This document shows positions 43,772-52,872 of a stretch of DNA of 64,000 nt, piece after piece; the first letter of the stretch is position 1; each line of letters starts with the position of its first letter. The notes under the pieces are model-generated. The model was not told the origin of the DNA. It made no database searches and worked only from the letters and a program-made list of their open reading frames with translations. The DNA is from Flavobacteriia bacterium (GTDB lineage Bacteria; Bacteroidota; Bacteroidia; Flavobacteriales; Weeksellaceae): NCBI GenBank assembly GCA_015999765.1, contig JAECQR010000002.1, positions 62,001 through 126,000 on the forward strand, in the 5' to 3' direction. Position numbers and translations under genes: made by a program.

Positions 43772-45700
43772 ATGAAAAAAAAACATCTCATTACCGTTCT
43801 GTTTCTTTTGTCAATACTTTTTTCCGCGCAGATTATCCCTGAGAATAAAGATTTGATGGATCAGGAAATCAACAGATACCAGCGGATGATCGATTTTAAC
43901 GTGAATCCGAACACCTTGAATTACGATATCCAATATCAAAGAATGGACGTTTACCTTGATCCCGCGGTTTTTCAGATTTCAGGATCGGTGACTTCTCATT
44001 TTTTGACAAACCAGAACATGTCATCAATATATTTTGATTTTACCAACGTTTTACCGGTATCGCAGGTTACTTATCACGGTTCCAGTATTAATTTTGAACA
44101 GTTAGGGACCAAAGAAATAAAAATTGATTTGCCAACATCCCTTCCTGCAAATACGCTGGATTCTTTAACAGTTCATTATGCCGGAACGCCAGATAATTCG
44201 GGAAGAACTTCATTTTATATGGGAACTCACGACGGAAGTCCGGTCTTGTCAACCCTTTCTGAACCTTACGGTGCGCAGAACTGGTTTCCCACCAAGCAAA
44301 GTATGAACGACAAGATCAACCGTTTCGACATCAAGATTACAACGCCAAGCCAGTACAGTGTCGCATCAAACGGAAAACTGATGTCTGAAACGCTGCTTCC
44401 GGATAACAAGAAACTCACCTTCTGGCGTACGAATTATCCCATGGCAGCTTATCTGGTCGCGTTTTCGATAGCGAATTTCAATAAGCTTAATGATGTTATA
44501 GGAACTACCGGTTTTCCTTTCGTTAATTACCTTTATCCGTCGACGAACGCAAATGTTGGGGTAATGGATAATATTGAATGGACAAAGACTGCAATGACAT
44601 TATTTGAAAATCATTTCGGGCCCTATCCGTTTTCCGCCGAAAAATACGGACACATGGAATTTGCGGTTAACGGTGCAGCGATGGAACATCAAACCATGTC
44701 GTCGATGAATTCTTTTGCAAGATCTACGATTGCTCATGAACTTGCACACCAATGGTTCGGGGATAAAATCACGTGCGGCGCCTGGAATGATATCTGGCTG
44801 AATGAAGGTTTTGCAACTTTCGGCGAACATTTGGTGAATGAGAAAAATTTAATGACTCATTCAGAATTCATGAATTATCTTGTCAATCACCTGAATATCA
44901 TCACCAGTGTGCCAAACGGAAGTGTTTATGTAAAAGACAGCGATCTTGGAAATATTCCTGTGCTTTTCAGCGGAAGACTTACCTATATTAAAGGCGGCTA
45001 TATTTTGAGGATGATGAAGTGGGTGCTCGGGGATGAGGTTTTTTATCAGCTTTTGAAAGATTACGCCGCAAATCCTGCTTTTGCTTACAGTTATGCAAAA
45101 ACAGAGGATTTTAAAAGCCAGATTTTGGTCTCTACGGGGAAAGATTTTACCGGCTTTTTTAACGACTGGGTTTATGGGCAGGGTTACCCAACTTATACCA
45201 TCAAATGGAAGCAGTCTGCCAATAATCTGGATATGAATTTTTTGATTTCGCAAACCCAAAGTGACCCATCTGTAAATTTTTTCGAAATGCCTTTGCCGGT
45301 GAAAGTAAACGGAACTAATGGTGAAACCGCTTATTTTGTTCTGGATAATACAGCTAACAATCAGTTTTTTACAAAACCGCTGAACTTTCAGGCCGCGAGT
45401 GTGGAATTGAATTATGAATACCAAGTCATTGAGAAAAATTCGACTGTAGTTTGGGATCCTGCATTAGCAACCGAAAATGTAAGTAAAGATCAGATTTCAC
45501 TATTTCCGAATCCGGTAAAAAACGAATTGAATATTAAAGGGATTTCCAAAGTGAGTAGGTACGAAATACTTGGTGTTGATGGAAAACTGGTTGGTAAAGG
45601 TGAATTTAGACCTTCGCATACAATTGATGTTTCACGGCTTCTCCCGGGAATTTATTTGATAAAAATCGGGGCGAAGAATTTAAAATTTATTAAAAATTAA
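43772..45700 (+). CDS. Secreted M1 family metallopeptidase with T9SS sorting domain
   Basis: The 642-residue protein has a signal peptide (cleavage near FSAQ, residue 20), an N-terminal M1 beta-saddle, and the zinc site HELAH (322-326) with the third ligand Glu345 in NEGFATF. The exopeptidase loop normally GxMEN reads GAAMEH (301-306), an unusual change. Residues about 570-642 form a type IX secretion type A sorting domain (SLFPNPVKNELNIKG ... RLLPGIYLIKI). It is thus exported through the outer membrane and perhaps anchored on the surface. Confidence 0.92.
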   Translation: MKKKHLITVLFLLSILFSAQIIPENKDLMDQEINRYQRMIDFNVNPNTLNYDIQYQRMDVYLDPAVFQISGSVTSHFLTNQNMSSIYFDFTNVLPVSQVTYHGSSINFEQLGTKEIKIDLPTSLPANTLDSLTVHYAGTPDNSGRTSFYMGTHDGSPVLSTLSEPYGAQNWFPTKQSMNDKINRFDIKITTPSQYSVASNGKLMSETLLPDNKKLTFWRTNYPMAAYLVAFSIANFNKLNDVIGTTGFPFVNYLYPSTNANVGVMDNIEWTKTAMTLFENHFGPYPFSAEKYGHMEFAVNGAAMEHQTMSSMNSFARSTIAHELAHQWFGDKITCGAWNDIWLNEGFATFGEHLVNEKNLMTHSEFMNYLVNHLNIITSVPNGSVYVKDSDLGNIPVLFSGRLTYIKGGYILRMMKWVLGDEVFYQLLKDYAANPAFAYSYAKTEDFKSQILVSTGKDFTGFFNDWVYGQGYPTYTIKWKQSANNLDMNFLISQTQSDPSVNFFEMPLPVKVNGTNGETAYFVLDNTANNQFFTKPLNFQAASVELNYEYQVIEKNSTVVWDPALATENVSKDQISLFPNPVKNELNIKGISKVSRYEILGVDGKLVGKGEFRPSHTIDVSRLLPGIYLIKIGAKNLKFIKN

Positions 45701-45746
45701 AATGCGAAATTCAACAATCTGAAGTATAAGAAAAGAAGTACAATCT

Positions 45747-46286
45747 TTATTTCAGAATTACATTTTTTACAGCGCTTTTTTCTTTAGGAGGAAGTTTGAT
45801 GCCGCCGGATCTTTTTACGATACCGTTTCTTTCCGATTTTTTCACCGTCCAGATATTTAGGAATTTCTGGCCGTTATTTTCGATGATTTCAGATTCAATT
45901 ACAGCATCCTTAAGTATTTTCACGGTGTTGTTCTTAACGAAAATTCTGTTGATGTAGACGGGATTTAACTCATCAAACTGATGTTGAATGTTCAGTCGTT
46001 CCAGCGAAACAGACTCCAGATTTTCCGTGCCGCTTTTCATTGTAATACTGATAATTCCTTCGCTGATGAAATTGATAAAAGGGGTTAGTTTTTCCGGCAG
46101 ATTATCTGATTTGTACACACTTACCGCTGATATTTCTGCTGTCCCAAACGCTTTCAGCTGTTCCTCATTCGTTATCATTCCATCAACGAGATAGAGTGGG
46201 AAAAGACCTGCGGATTCTTTTAAAGAACTTTGCTGACCGAAAAAAAAGCTGGAGAAGAGGAGAAACGGTAAGATTAGATTTTTCAT
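45747..46286 (-). CDS. Secreted protein with TonB-receptor plug-like segment
   Basis: The 179-residue product has a signal peptide (cleavage near FFFGQQ). Residues about 30-85 (PLYLVDGMITNEEQLK, AEISAVSVYKSD, EGIISITMK) follow the order seen in the plug domain of SusC/TonB receptors: a VDG motif, an I-x-x-V-x-V-x-K strand and a GIISITMK strand. No barrel follows. It may be a remnant or a small signalling-type plug protein; function unknown. It is convergent with the M1 peptidase gene. Confidence 0.65.
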   Translation of the reverse strand: MKNLILPFLLFSSFFFGQQSSLKESAGLFPLYLVDGMITNEEQLKAFGTAEISAVSVYKSDNLPEKLTPFINFISEGIISITMKSGTENLESVSLERLNIQHQFDELNPVYINRIFVKNNTVKILKDAVIESEIIENNGQKFLNIWTVKKSERNGIVKRSGGIKLPPKEKSAVKNVILK

Positions 46287-46335
46287 TTGGTAAATGTAGC
46301 CAAAAAGTCTTTGAATGAAGGTAAACTGAATTTAA

Positions 46336-48096
46336 TTATTCGGATTTAAAAACTTCCGACCGTTCGGAAATTCCATTGTTGTTAAATGCTTCGATCTGAA
46401 AATAATAAGCGTCAGTTCTGTCGGCGCCGGTAAAGAAATATTCGTTTTTGCCGTAAACCATAATGCTTCCGTAAAGTTTGTCAGGAGTTTTACCGAAGTA
46501 GATCATGTATCCATCGGCTTTTTCGTTTTGTTTCCACTTCATCCAGATGCTTCTCCGCTCCCCGTATTTTTTAGGGTCGGCGCGCAGCGGAACAAAGTTT
46601 TCAACTTTACCCGGTTTTTCGCTATTTCCTTTGCCGAAAACTCTGAAACCGCTGAGCGCAAATTTGCCAGTAGGCATTTTTAGATTTTCCATTTTTAAGA
46701 ATCTTGCTTTCGCCGGTTTTTCAAGTTCAATATAATCATGAGGAACATCGGTGGTGTTTTTGCTTTTGTCGATTAGAACTTTCCAGTTTTTCCCGTCATT
46801 AGAACTGTAAATTTTATACTGATGCATTTTCCCCAGAGTTTTTCCCATGAATTCTACATCCTGGTCTGCGTAATTGATCTGAATTGCATTGATGGTAGAA
46901 ATTTCCCCCAAATCGGTCTGGAACCATTCTCCTGAATTTCCGGATTTCGCCGACCAATATGTTTTAATGTCCTCATCGACAGCAAAATTAGGCTGATAAC
47001 CGCCTAAAGTAGAAGATGCAGCTACAGGTTTCTGATAATTCAGAAGCATCCATCCAGTGAATAAACCTTTAGTGAAATCCTTTCCATTCGCAAATTCCGG
47101 AATATAAGTAGGGTAGTCGCCGTACGCCGTGTTGCTGTACATTACATCGTCTTTATCAAAGCCGGCGGGCCAGATGCCTAGGCGTCTTTCAAAGTTGTTT
47201 TTAGTCGAAATAAATATGGTCGAAACATGCCAGTAATTTCCATAATTATCCTGAAAAGTTGCGCCATGGCCTGCGCCTCTTGCAAAGCCGCCCGGTTTAT
47301 AAGAGAACGGATTGTGTTGCTGGTATTCGTAACCCTCCAAAGGATTTTTAGAAACATAAACTCCGTCTGCATATCCGCTGAATTCTGTTGCCGGCGCTCC
47401 ATACTGCATATAGTATTTGTCTTTATATTTCGTAACCCAGGCACCTTCAACAAAAGGCTGGAGAAAGACATTGTCGTTATACTCTCCGAATCTTTCCCAA
47501 CCATGATCTTCAGGTTTTAAACGCAGGATTGGTTTTACATAACCTTCCGACTGTAGGTTTTTTACTTTTACTTCAGTTCCCAAAAGCGGCCATTCGTTAC
47601 TCGATCCCCAATAAAGATAAAGTTTGTTTTTGTCTTCATCGTAGTGAAATGCAGGATCCCAGGCGCCAACTTTTAGGGTGTCAACCGCAATTTTCCATTC
47701 GTCTTTTGTGGGATTGGTAGATTTCCAGATCGGAAAATCTGATTCCCAGGTTGAGCCGTATACGTAAAGCGTGTCTTTCATGACCCAGGCTGCGGGTGCG
47801 TTAAGATCGTGAATGTATTTATCATCGTGCAGGAATTTGCGTGACACGAATTTCCAGTTCAGCATATCGTCGCTATGCCAGTACCCTTCCTGATTTGTAG
47901 AGAACAGGAAAAGTTTTTTCTTAAAATTTACAATTACGGGATCGGCAGTAGCACGGTGTTTTCCCTGTTTCGAAAATACTTCGAACGGCGTGTAACCGTA
48001 GTCGATATTAATGGGATTGCAATATGTTTTCTGCTGGGCAAAACTGAAATTCATCAGAAAAAGAAGAGAGACCAATAATTGAAAAGAAGATTTCAT
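46336..48096 (-). CDS. Secreted GH43-like glycosidase with discoidin domain
   Basis: The 586-residue protein has a signal peptide (cleavage near FSFAQ). Residues about 45-330 form a five-bladed propeller of the GH43/GH-F type (TADPVIVNFKKKLFLFST, DLNAPAAWVMKDTLYVYGS, GAWDPAFHYDEDKNKLYLYWG, QPFVEGAWVTKYKDKYYMQYG). An F5/8 type C (discoidin, CBM32-like) domain covers about 355-490, and a fibronectin III-like end follows. It probably trims a plant or host glycan. It is not in a SusCD locus here. Confidence 0.85.
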   Translation of the reverse strand: MKSSFQLLVSLLFLMNFSFAQQKTYCNPINIDYGYTPFEVFSKQGKHRATADPVIVNFKKKLFLFSTNQEGYWHSDDMLNWKFVSRKFLHDDKYIHDLNAPAAWVMKDTLYVYGSTWESDFPIWKSTNPTKDEWKIAVDTLKVGAWDPAFHYDEDKNKLYLYWGSSNEWPLLGTEVKVKNLQSEGYVKPILRLKPEDHGWERFGEYNDNVFLQPFVEGAWVTKYKDKYYMQYGAPATEFSGYADGVYVSKNPLEGYEYQQHNPFSYKPGGFARGAGHGATFQDNYGNYWHVSTIFISTKNNFERRLGIWPAGFDKDDVMYSNTAYGDYPTYIPEFANGKDFTKGLFTGWMLLNYQKPVAASSTLGGYQPNFAVDEDIKTYWSAKSGNSGEWFQTDLGEISTINAIQINYADQDVEFMGKTLGKMHQYKIYSSNDGKNWKVLIDKSKNTTDVPHDYIELEKPAKARFLKMENLKMPTGKFALSGFRVFGKGNSEKPGKVENFVPLRADPKKYGERRSIWMKWKQNEKADGYMIYFGKTPDKLYGSIMVYGKNEYFFTGADRTDAYYFQIEAFNNNGISERSEVFKSE

Positions 48097-48156
48097 AGAA
48101 GATTTTTTAAGACCAGTTTCAAAGTTAAGTATTAAACCTAAGAAAAACCAGCCATA

Positions 48157-48187
48157 AAAAAGTCCGCACTCGAAAGCACGGACTTAT
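48157..48187 (-). terminator. Terminator after the stress-protein-like gene
   Basis: A 7-bp stem AAGTCCG/CGGACTT (48160-48166 with 48179-48185) followed by a T tract on the minus strand. Confidence 0.65.
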
Positions 48188-48214
48188 TATAAATGAAAGA
48201 ATAAAATTTCTTGG

Positions 48215-48658
48215 TTATGCCTTCACTTCAGCATTAATTCCCTGAGGGATATTACTTGAAGAAAGTGAAATTTCAGGCATCGCATAAATGTGAGACTTAG
48301 CGCGAAGTGCTACAATTCTTTTGATATAATCCAGATCCTTGGCTTCTTCAAGGGTCATGTCCTGAAATTCATAAATCTTAACCACGTCGTTTTGCTCGAA
48401 TGATTTTTTAACGTTAGTGAGTTCTTCGTCGCTGTTTACCACAACGCTGGTGATGAGTTTGTCATTTTCCTTAACCTTCTTCGGCGCCTGAAGACCTAAA
48501 AGTCTCTTCCAGAAGTTTTGTTTTTGCTCAGCACTGCTGTTTTTGTTGGTTCTGTAGATAATGTAGTCCTCATTTCTAATTCCGGATTTTTCCAAACCTG
48601 CCGAAACCTGTTTTGCATTTTCCTGGCTTTCAAATAGGCCAACTACTGTATAATTCAT
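48215..48658 (-). CDS. Protein with a general-stress-protein 17M-like domain
   Basis: The 147-residue protein opens with YTVVGLFESQENAKQVSAGLEKSGIRNEDYIIY, an alpha/beta ferredoxin-like pattern that recalls the GSP17M (heat-induced) domain seen in YflT-like proteins. The C-terminal part after about residue 90 is not recognised. No signal peptide or membrane segment is seen. It has its own terminator and a TATATTTG box (48689-48696, minus strand). A stress role is only suggested by the fold resemblance. Confidence 0.65.
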   Translation of the reverse strand: MNYTVVGLFESQENAKQVSAGLEKSGIRNEDYIIYRTNKNSSAEQKQNFWKRLLGLQAPKKVKENDKLITSVVVNSDEELTNVKKSFEQNDVVKIYEFQDMTLEEAKDLDYIKRIVALRAKSHIYAMPEISLSSSNIPQGINAEVKA

Positions 48659-48845
48659 CTTGATGTTTTTATGTTGTTAAATTCTTTGCAAATATACATT
48701 CAAATTACTTGATAAAAGTTAAAAAATAAAAAATTAACAGTTAATTGATAAAAATCATGTATATTTTTATGAAATGTATATTTTATTCCAGTTGCTGCGG
48801 AATCCAATATTTTAAGAACCGTTTTTACCTCATACAAATATTTAA

Positions 48846-48853
48846 TAAGTTTG
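48846..48853 (+). promoter_or_regulatory. -7 promoter box next to the pepE start
   Basis: TAAGTTTG fits TAnnTTTG with a T-rich element about 19 bases upstream. It ends 4 bases before the pepE ATG, predicting a leaderless mRNA. Confidence 0.45.
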
Positions 48854-48857
48854 CTGC

Positions 48858-49550
48858 ATGAATATTATTCTTGCCTCAACATCTACACTTTTCGGAGGAA
48901 ATTATCTTGAGTATCTTACTCCAGAAATCGAAAAACTTTTTACGGCAATCGATGAAATTGTCTTTATTCCGTTCGCACGGCCGGGAGGGATTTCGCACGA
49001 CGATTATACAGAAAAAGTGCAGATTTTTTTTGCTTCACTGAGCATCAAAGTAAAAGGTTTGCATGAGTTTGAAAATAAAGTGGAAGCGCTCAACAGTGCA
49101 AAAGGGATTTTTACCGGCGGAGGAAATACTTTCCTTTTAGTGAAGACGCTACATGAAGAAAATCTCATGAAGGTTGTGAAAGAAAATGTAGAAAACGGGA
49201 CGCCTTACCTTGGCTGCAGCGCCGGATCTAACATTGGTGGTCTTAATATGAAAACCACGAATGATATGCCCATTGTTTACCCGCCCAGTTTTGAATGTAT
49301 GGGATTGGTGCCTTTCAATATCAATCCGCATTATCTGGATCCGAATCCTGACCTGAAACATAATGGTGAAACGCGCGAAACCAGAATCATGGAGTTTTTA
49401 ACGCAAAATGATACAAAAGTTGTCGGCCTTCGGGAAGGAAACTGGATCCGGAAAGTCGGTAATCAGGTTACTGTTGAAGGTAAAGAATTAACACGGATTT
49501 TCGAGAAAGGTAAATCGCCTTATGAAATTACTCCGGGTAGTGAACTTTAA
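48858..49550 (+). CDS. pepE: Peptidase E (alpha-aspartyl dipeptidase, S51)
   Basis: The 230-residue protein begins MNIILASTSTLFGG, with the usual PepE start, and has the nucleophile elbow GCSAGSN (serine near residue 120) and the strand IFTGGGNTF. It cleaves N-terminal Asp-X dipeptides in the cytoplasm. Its stop overlaps the convergent thioesterase gene by 4 bases, so no terminator lies between them. Confidence 0.92.
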   Translation: MNIILASTSTLFGGNYLEYLTPEIEKLFTAIDEIVFIPFARPGGISHDDYTEKVQIFFASLSIKVKGLHEFENKVEALNSAKGIFTGGGNTFLLVKTLHEENLMKVVKENVENGTPYLGCSAGSNIGGLNMKTTNDMPIVYPPSFECMGLVPFNINPHYLDPNPDLKHNGETRETRIMEFLTQNDTKVVGLREGNWIRKVGNQVTVEGKELTRIFEKGKSPYEITPGSEL

Positions 49551-49963
49551 AGTGTAGCTGACCAGTTTTTTTCCAGTAGACTCATCAAAAAATCCGGGCA
49601 TTTTACAACTTTATTGGTTTTTGCATCCAGAAAAAAGAGGGTTGTTTTTGCTTCGGTGATCTTCTCTTTAGAACTGTTATAAATTTCGTACTCGAATTCA
49701 ATCCGGACTCCCGGGAGCTTTTTGATGTAGGTGTGAATTTCGAGAATTTCGTCATAAAGTCCCGGCTTAAGATACTTAATGCTGAACTCCGAAACAGGTA
49801 ACCATATGCCTTGATTTTCAATCTCATTATACGGGATTCCGAGCTCGCGAAAAAGTTCAACTCTGGCCACTTCCAGATATTCCGCATAGTTGCCGTAATA
49901 GACATATTTCATGGGGTCGGTTTCGCCGTAACGTACTCTGATTGAGTGTGTTGTGTGTATCAT
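49547..49963 (-). CDS. Acyl-CoA thioesterase (4HBT, YbgC-like)
   Basis: The 138-residue hotdog protein begins MIHTTHSIRVRYGETDPMKYVYYGNYAEYLEV, with the active Asp in YGETDPM and Tyr/His-type loop following. It fits the YbgC/4-hydroxybenzoyl-CoA thioesterase group. The start is put at 49963 because a TATATTTG box (49986-49993, minus strand) sits right against an upstream ATG at 49984. It is divergent from dnaA. Confidence 0.9.
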   Translation of the reverse strand: MIHTTHSIRVRYGETDPMKYVYYGNYAEYLEVARVELFRELGIPYNEIENQGIWLPVSEFSIKYLKPGLYDEILEIHTYIKKLPGVRIEFEYEIYNSSKEKITEAKTTLFFLDAKTNKVVKCPDFLMSLLEKNWSATL

Positions 49964-50096
49964 TTTAAGGTTTAAATCAGTCATACAAATATATTTTTAA
50001 ATAACCAATAGCACAAAAATTTTTTTATCAAAATTTAAAATTGGATATTTGTCTTCCCATCAAAATTAAACACTTGCAAGGAATTGCAGAACGAAA

Positions 50097-51551
50097 ATGA
50101 ATGAAAATTTAACTCTTATTTGGGAAAAATGTCTACAGTTCATGAGGGATAACCTCAATGCAGCAGAAGACAACACTGATCTCAAAAAACTCGAAAACTC
50201 TTTTGATTTACTTTTCGACAATGTGCAGCCGGTATCATTGGTTAACAATAACCTTACGCTTTTAGTACCAAGCGATTTTTACAAAGAATATATTGAAGAT
50301 AACTACTTATCTCTGCTTTCTGCCGCACTCAAGAAAAATTTAGGAAAGGGAGTTAAGCTATGGTATTCCGTTATGGAAAACAAGCCGAGTGGTCAGGAAA
50401 AACCCATCACGATGAATGTGAAGGGTAAGAGTATTGCTACGCCAAAAGTTCAGGAAACACTTCCGCCGTCATTTTCTTCAAATCTGATCAATCCTTTCGT
50501 TGTTCCGGGGATGAAAAAAGTGAACATCGATTCTAATCTGAAAGCAGATTTTTCATTCGATAATTATGTGGAAGGCGAAAGCAACAAGTTTGCTTCTACC
50601 GTTGCAAAATCTATTGCGAAAAGACCGGGCGCCACAGCGTTCAACCCGTTGTTTTTATATGGTGGTTACGGTGTTGGGAAAACACACCTTGGACATGCTG
50701 TAGGTCTGGAAGTGAAAAATGCTTATCCCGACAAAGTTGTTCTGTATTTATCTTCAGAAAAATTTATCCAGCAGTTTGTATCCGCCGCGAAAGCTCATAA
50801 ACAGACAGAATTTGCGAATTTTTACCAAATGGTTGATGTGCTGATTATCGATGATATTCAGTTTTTATCAGGTAAGAAATCTACACAGGACAGCTTCTTC
50901 CATATTTTCGATTATCTGCACCAGAATGGGAAACAGATTATCTTGACCTCAGATAAAGCGCCTGTTGATATTCTTGATATTCAGGACAGAATTGTTTCCC
51001 GTTTCAAGTGGGGACTTTCTGCAGAAATTAAATCTCCGGATTTCGATACCAGAAGAAAAATCATCGTCGATAAATTAAGCCGTGACGGAATTGTTTTAAC
51101 CGAAGATATGCTTGATTTCCTTGCGTCTGAAGTAAAAACCAATGTCCGCGAACTTATCGGTGTGATCAATTCAGTAATCGCATATTCTACGATTTATAAG
51201 TCTGAACTGAGCCTTGAACTCTTAAAGGAAACCATCAATAAAATTGCGGCCAACCAGAAAAAAGTCATCAATATTCCATATATTCAGGATGTGGTCTGCG
51301 AATATTTTGGAATCGAGAGAGAGCAGCTTTTATCTAAAACCAGAAAAAGAGAAATCGCTTTGCCGAGACAGCTGGCGATGTATTTTGCGAAGGAATTTAC
51401 CAACGCTACTTTCACCAAAATTGGTGAGGAAATGGGCGGAAAAGATCACTCAACCGTGATGTATGCCTGCGATACGATTAAAGATGTTTCAAAAATTGAT
51501 AAAGAACTGAAAAAGTACGTAAAAGAACTTACCGAAAAAATTAAACAGTAG
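50097..51551 (+). CDS. dnaA: Chromosomal replication initiator protein DnaA
   Basis: The 484-residue protein has domain I (LIWEKCLQFMRDN), a linker, the AAA+ domain III with Walker A GGYGVGKTH (189-197) and Walker B VLIIDDIQFLSG, and domain IV with the DNA-binding signature GGKDHSTVMYACDTI. It binds DnaA boxes at oriC to open the duplex. dnaN, gyrB or recF do not follow, and I see no DnaA box cluster in the 112-bp upstream gap, so oriC is probably elsewhere. A terminator follows. Confidence 0.98.
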   Translation: MNENLTLIWEKCLQFMRDNLNAAEDNTDLKKLENSFDLLFDNVQPVSLVNNNLTLLVPSDFYKEYIEDNYLSLLSAALKKNLGKGVKLWYSVMENKPSGQEKPITMNVKGKSIATPKVQETLPPSFSSNLINPFVVPGMKKVNIDSNLKADFSFDNYVEGESNKFASTVAKSIAKRPGATAFNPLFLYGGYGVGKTHLGHAVGLEVKNAYPDKVVLYLSSEKFIQQFVSAAKAHKQTEFANFYQMVDVLIIDDIQFLSGKKSTQDSFFHIFDYLHQNGKQIILTSDKAPVDILDIQDRIVSRFKWGLSAEIKSPDFDTRRKIIVDKLSRDGIVLTEDMLDFLASEVKTNVRELIGVINSVIAYSTIYKSELSLELLKETINKIAANQKKVINIPYIQDVVCEYFGIEREQLLSKTRKREIALPRQLAMYFAKEFTNATFTKIGEEMGGKDHSTVMYACDTIKDVSKIDKELKKYVKELTEKIKQ

Positions 51552-51578
51552 ATTTGCCATATATTAGATAATTAGAAG

Positions 51579-51610
51579 AGAAGGGGTTTTTTGAATTCCT
51601 TCTTTTTTAT
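51579..51610 (+). terminator. Terminator after dnaA
   Basis: A stem AGAAGG/CCTTCT (51579-51584 with 51598-51603) followed by T residues. Confidence 0.55.
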
Positions 51611-51638
51611 TTTAATTTTAGAACTCTAAATAAAAGAA

Positions 51639-52124
51639 ATGAAAATCCTTGTTGTATGCCTCGGAAATATCTGCAGAAGTCCGCTTGCTGAAGGTATTTT
51701 AAAATCAAAACTTCCCGAAAATTTCACCGTCGATTCTGTCGGAACGATTTCTCTACATGAAGGAGAACATCCGGACAAACGTGCGATTGAAACTGCAAAA
51801 AAGCATGATGTTGATATTTCGAAACAACGTTCCCGGCCCATTAGTAAAACAGATTTTGATGAGTTCGATAAAATTTACTGCATGGATATAAGCGTTTACG
51901 AAGATGTAATTTCGATGGCAAAGAATGAAGAACAGCGCAGAAAAATTTCGCTGTTTTTGGAAGAAGCAGAAATCCCTGAGAACAACTACGAAGTTTTCGA
52001 TCCGTACTGGAGCGGGCTTGATGGTTTCGAAAAAGTTTATGCGCTTTTGGAAGAAGCTTCAGAAAAAATCAAATCAAAGTTACTTAGCAATCACCACTAT
52101 TATTTTTTACGATGTTATTTTTAA
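51639..52124 (+). CDS. Low-molecular-weight protein-tyrosine phosphatase
   Basis: The 161-residue protein has the P-loop CLGNICRS (Cys7, Arg13) and the general acid in DPYW (Asp121). It removes phosphate from tyrosine or arginine in proteins. Its last 13 bases overlap the next gene, indicating translational coupling. Placement after dnaA is common in flavobacteria as I recall it. Confidence 0.94.
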   Translation: MKILVVCLGNICRSPLAEGILKSKLPENFTVDSVGTISLHEGEHPDKRAIETAKKHDVDISKQRSRPISKTDFDEFDKIYCMDISVYEDVISMAKNEEQRRKISLFLEEAEIPENNYEVFDPYWSGLDGFEKVYALLEEASEKIKSKLLSNHHYYFLRCYF

Positions 52125-52810
52125 TACCGGCATATCTCTCAGAAAACTCACCAATAGAATATTTCGCGCCTGCAATCAAAGAGTATATTCAAAAGACCAA
52201 TTTTTTCTTTGTAGAAAACGAAAAAACCGCGAGAAAAGTCATTAAATTTTTTGCGCCTGAAAAAAAACAGGCAGATCTGAAACTTTTTCTACTTGATAAA
52301 TATTCTGAACGTAAAGATTTACAGGAAGCTCAGATGCTCATGAAAAATGGTCAGGATTTCGGTTTGCTTTCCGAAGCCGGGCTTCCCTGTATAGCCGATC
52401 CGGGAAATCTGATGGTGAAATGGAGCCACGAAAACAACATCAAAGTAATTCCCGTAAACGGACCGTCTTCAATTATTCTGGCTTTAATTTCAAGCGGTTT
52501 TAATGGTCAGGAATTTACGTTTCACGGTTATCTTCCCATTGATAAATCTGAAAAGAAATCGAAAATTCAGTGGCTGGAAAATCAGGTTCAAAAAACCGGT
52601 TATTCGCAGATTTTCATGGAAACGCCTTACCGCAACAATCCGCTTTTTGAAGATCTCTGTAAATTTCTCTCTCCGAATACCAAACTTTGCATCGCAGCAA
52701 ATATTAATGATCCGAATCAGGAATTCATAAGAACTTTAAGCATTAAAGAATGGCAGAAAAACAAGCCCGAACTTCATAAAATTCCGGCAGTTTTTGTGCT
52801 TGGGAAATAG
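52112..52810 (+). CDS. SAM-dependent methyltransferase, RsmI/tetrapyrrole methylase family
   Basis: The 232-residue protein has the tetrapyrrole-methylase fold; GLLSEAGLPCIADPG and INGPSSIILALISSGF-type stretches (as VNGPSSIILALISSGF) are those of RsmI, which 2'-O-methylates C1402 of 16S rRNA. It is shorter and more diverged than typical RsmI (about 280), so it may be the second, RsmI-like paralogue found in Bacteroidota. It overlaps the phosphatase gene. Confidence 0.87.
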   Translation: MLFLIPAYLSENSPIEYFAPAIKEYIQKTNFFFVENEKTARKVIKFFAPEKKQADLKLFLLDKYSERKDLQEAQMLMKNGQDFGLLSEAGLPCIADPGNLMVKWSHENNIKVIPVNGPSSIILALISSGFNGQEFTFHGYLPIDKSEKKSKIQWLENQVQKTGYSQIFMETPYRNNPLFEDLCKFLSPNTKLCIAANINDPNQEFIRTLSIKEWQKNKPELHKIPAVFVLGK

Positions 52811-52872
52811 TTTAACTTCCTTTAACAACTAGTTTGCATCATTATTGAATCTCACTGATAAAATAAATTATT

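Noticed and set aside
44861-45424. A 187-codon minus-strand reading frame opposite the M1 peptidase gene
   Set aside because: It lies wholly inside a well-supported gene on the other strand, has no recognisable motifs and a composition typical of an antisense shadow.
49985-50096. Origin of replication upstream of dnaA
   Set aside because: No DnaA box cluster or characteristic unwinding repeat is visible; AT-richness alone is usual for promoters here.
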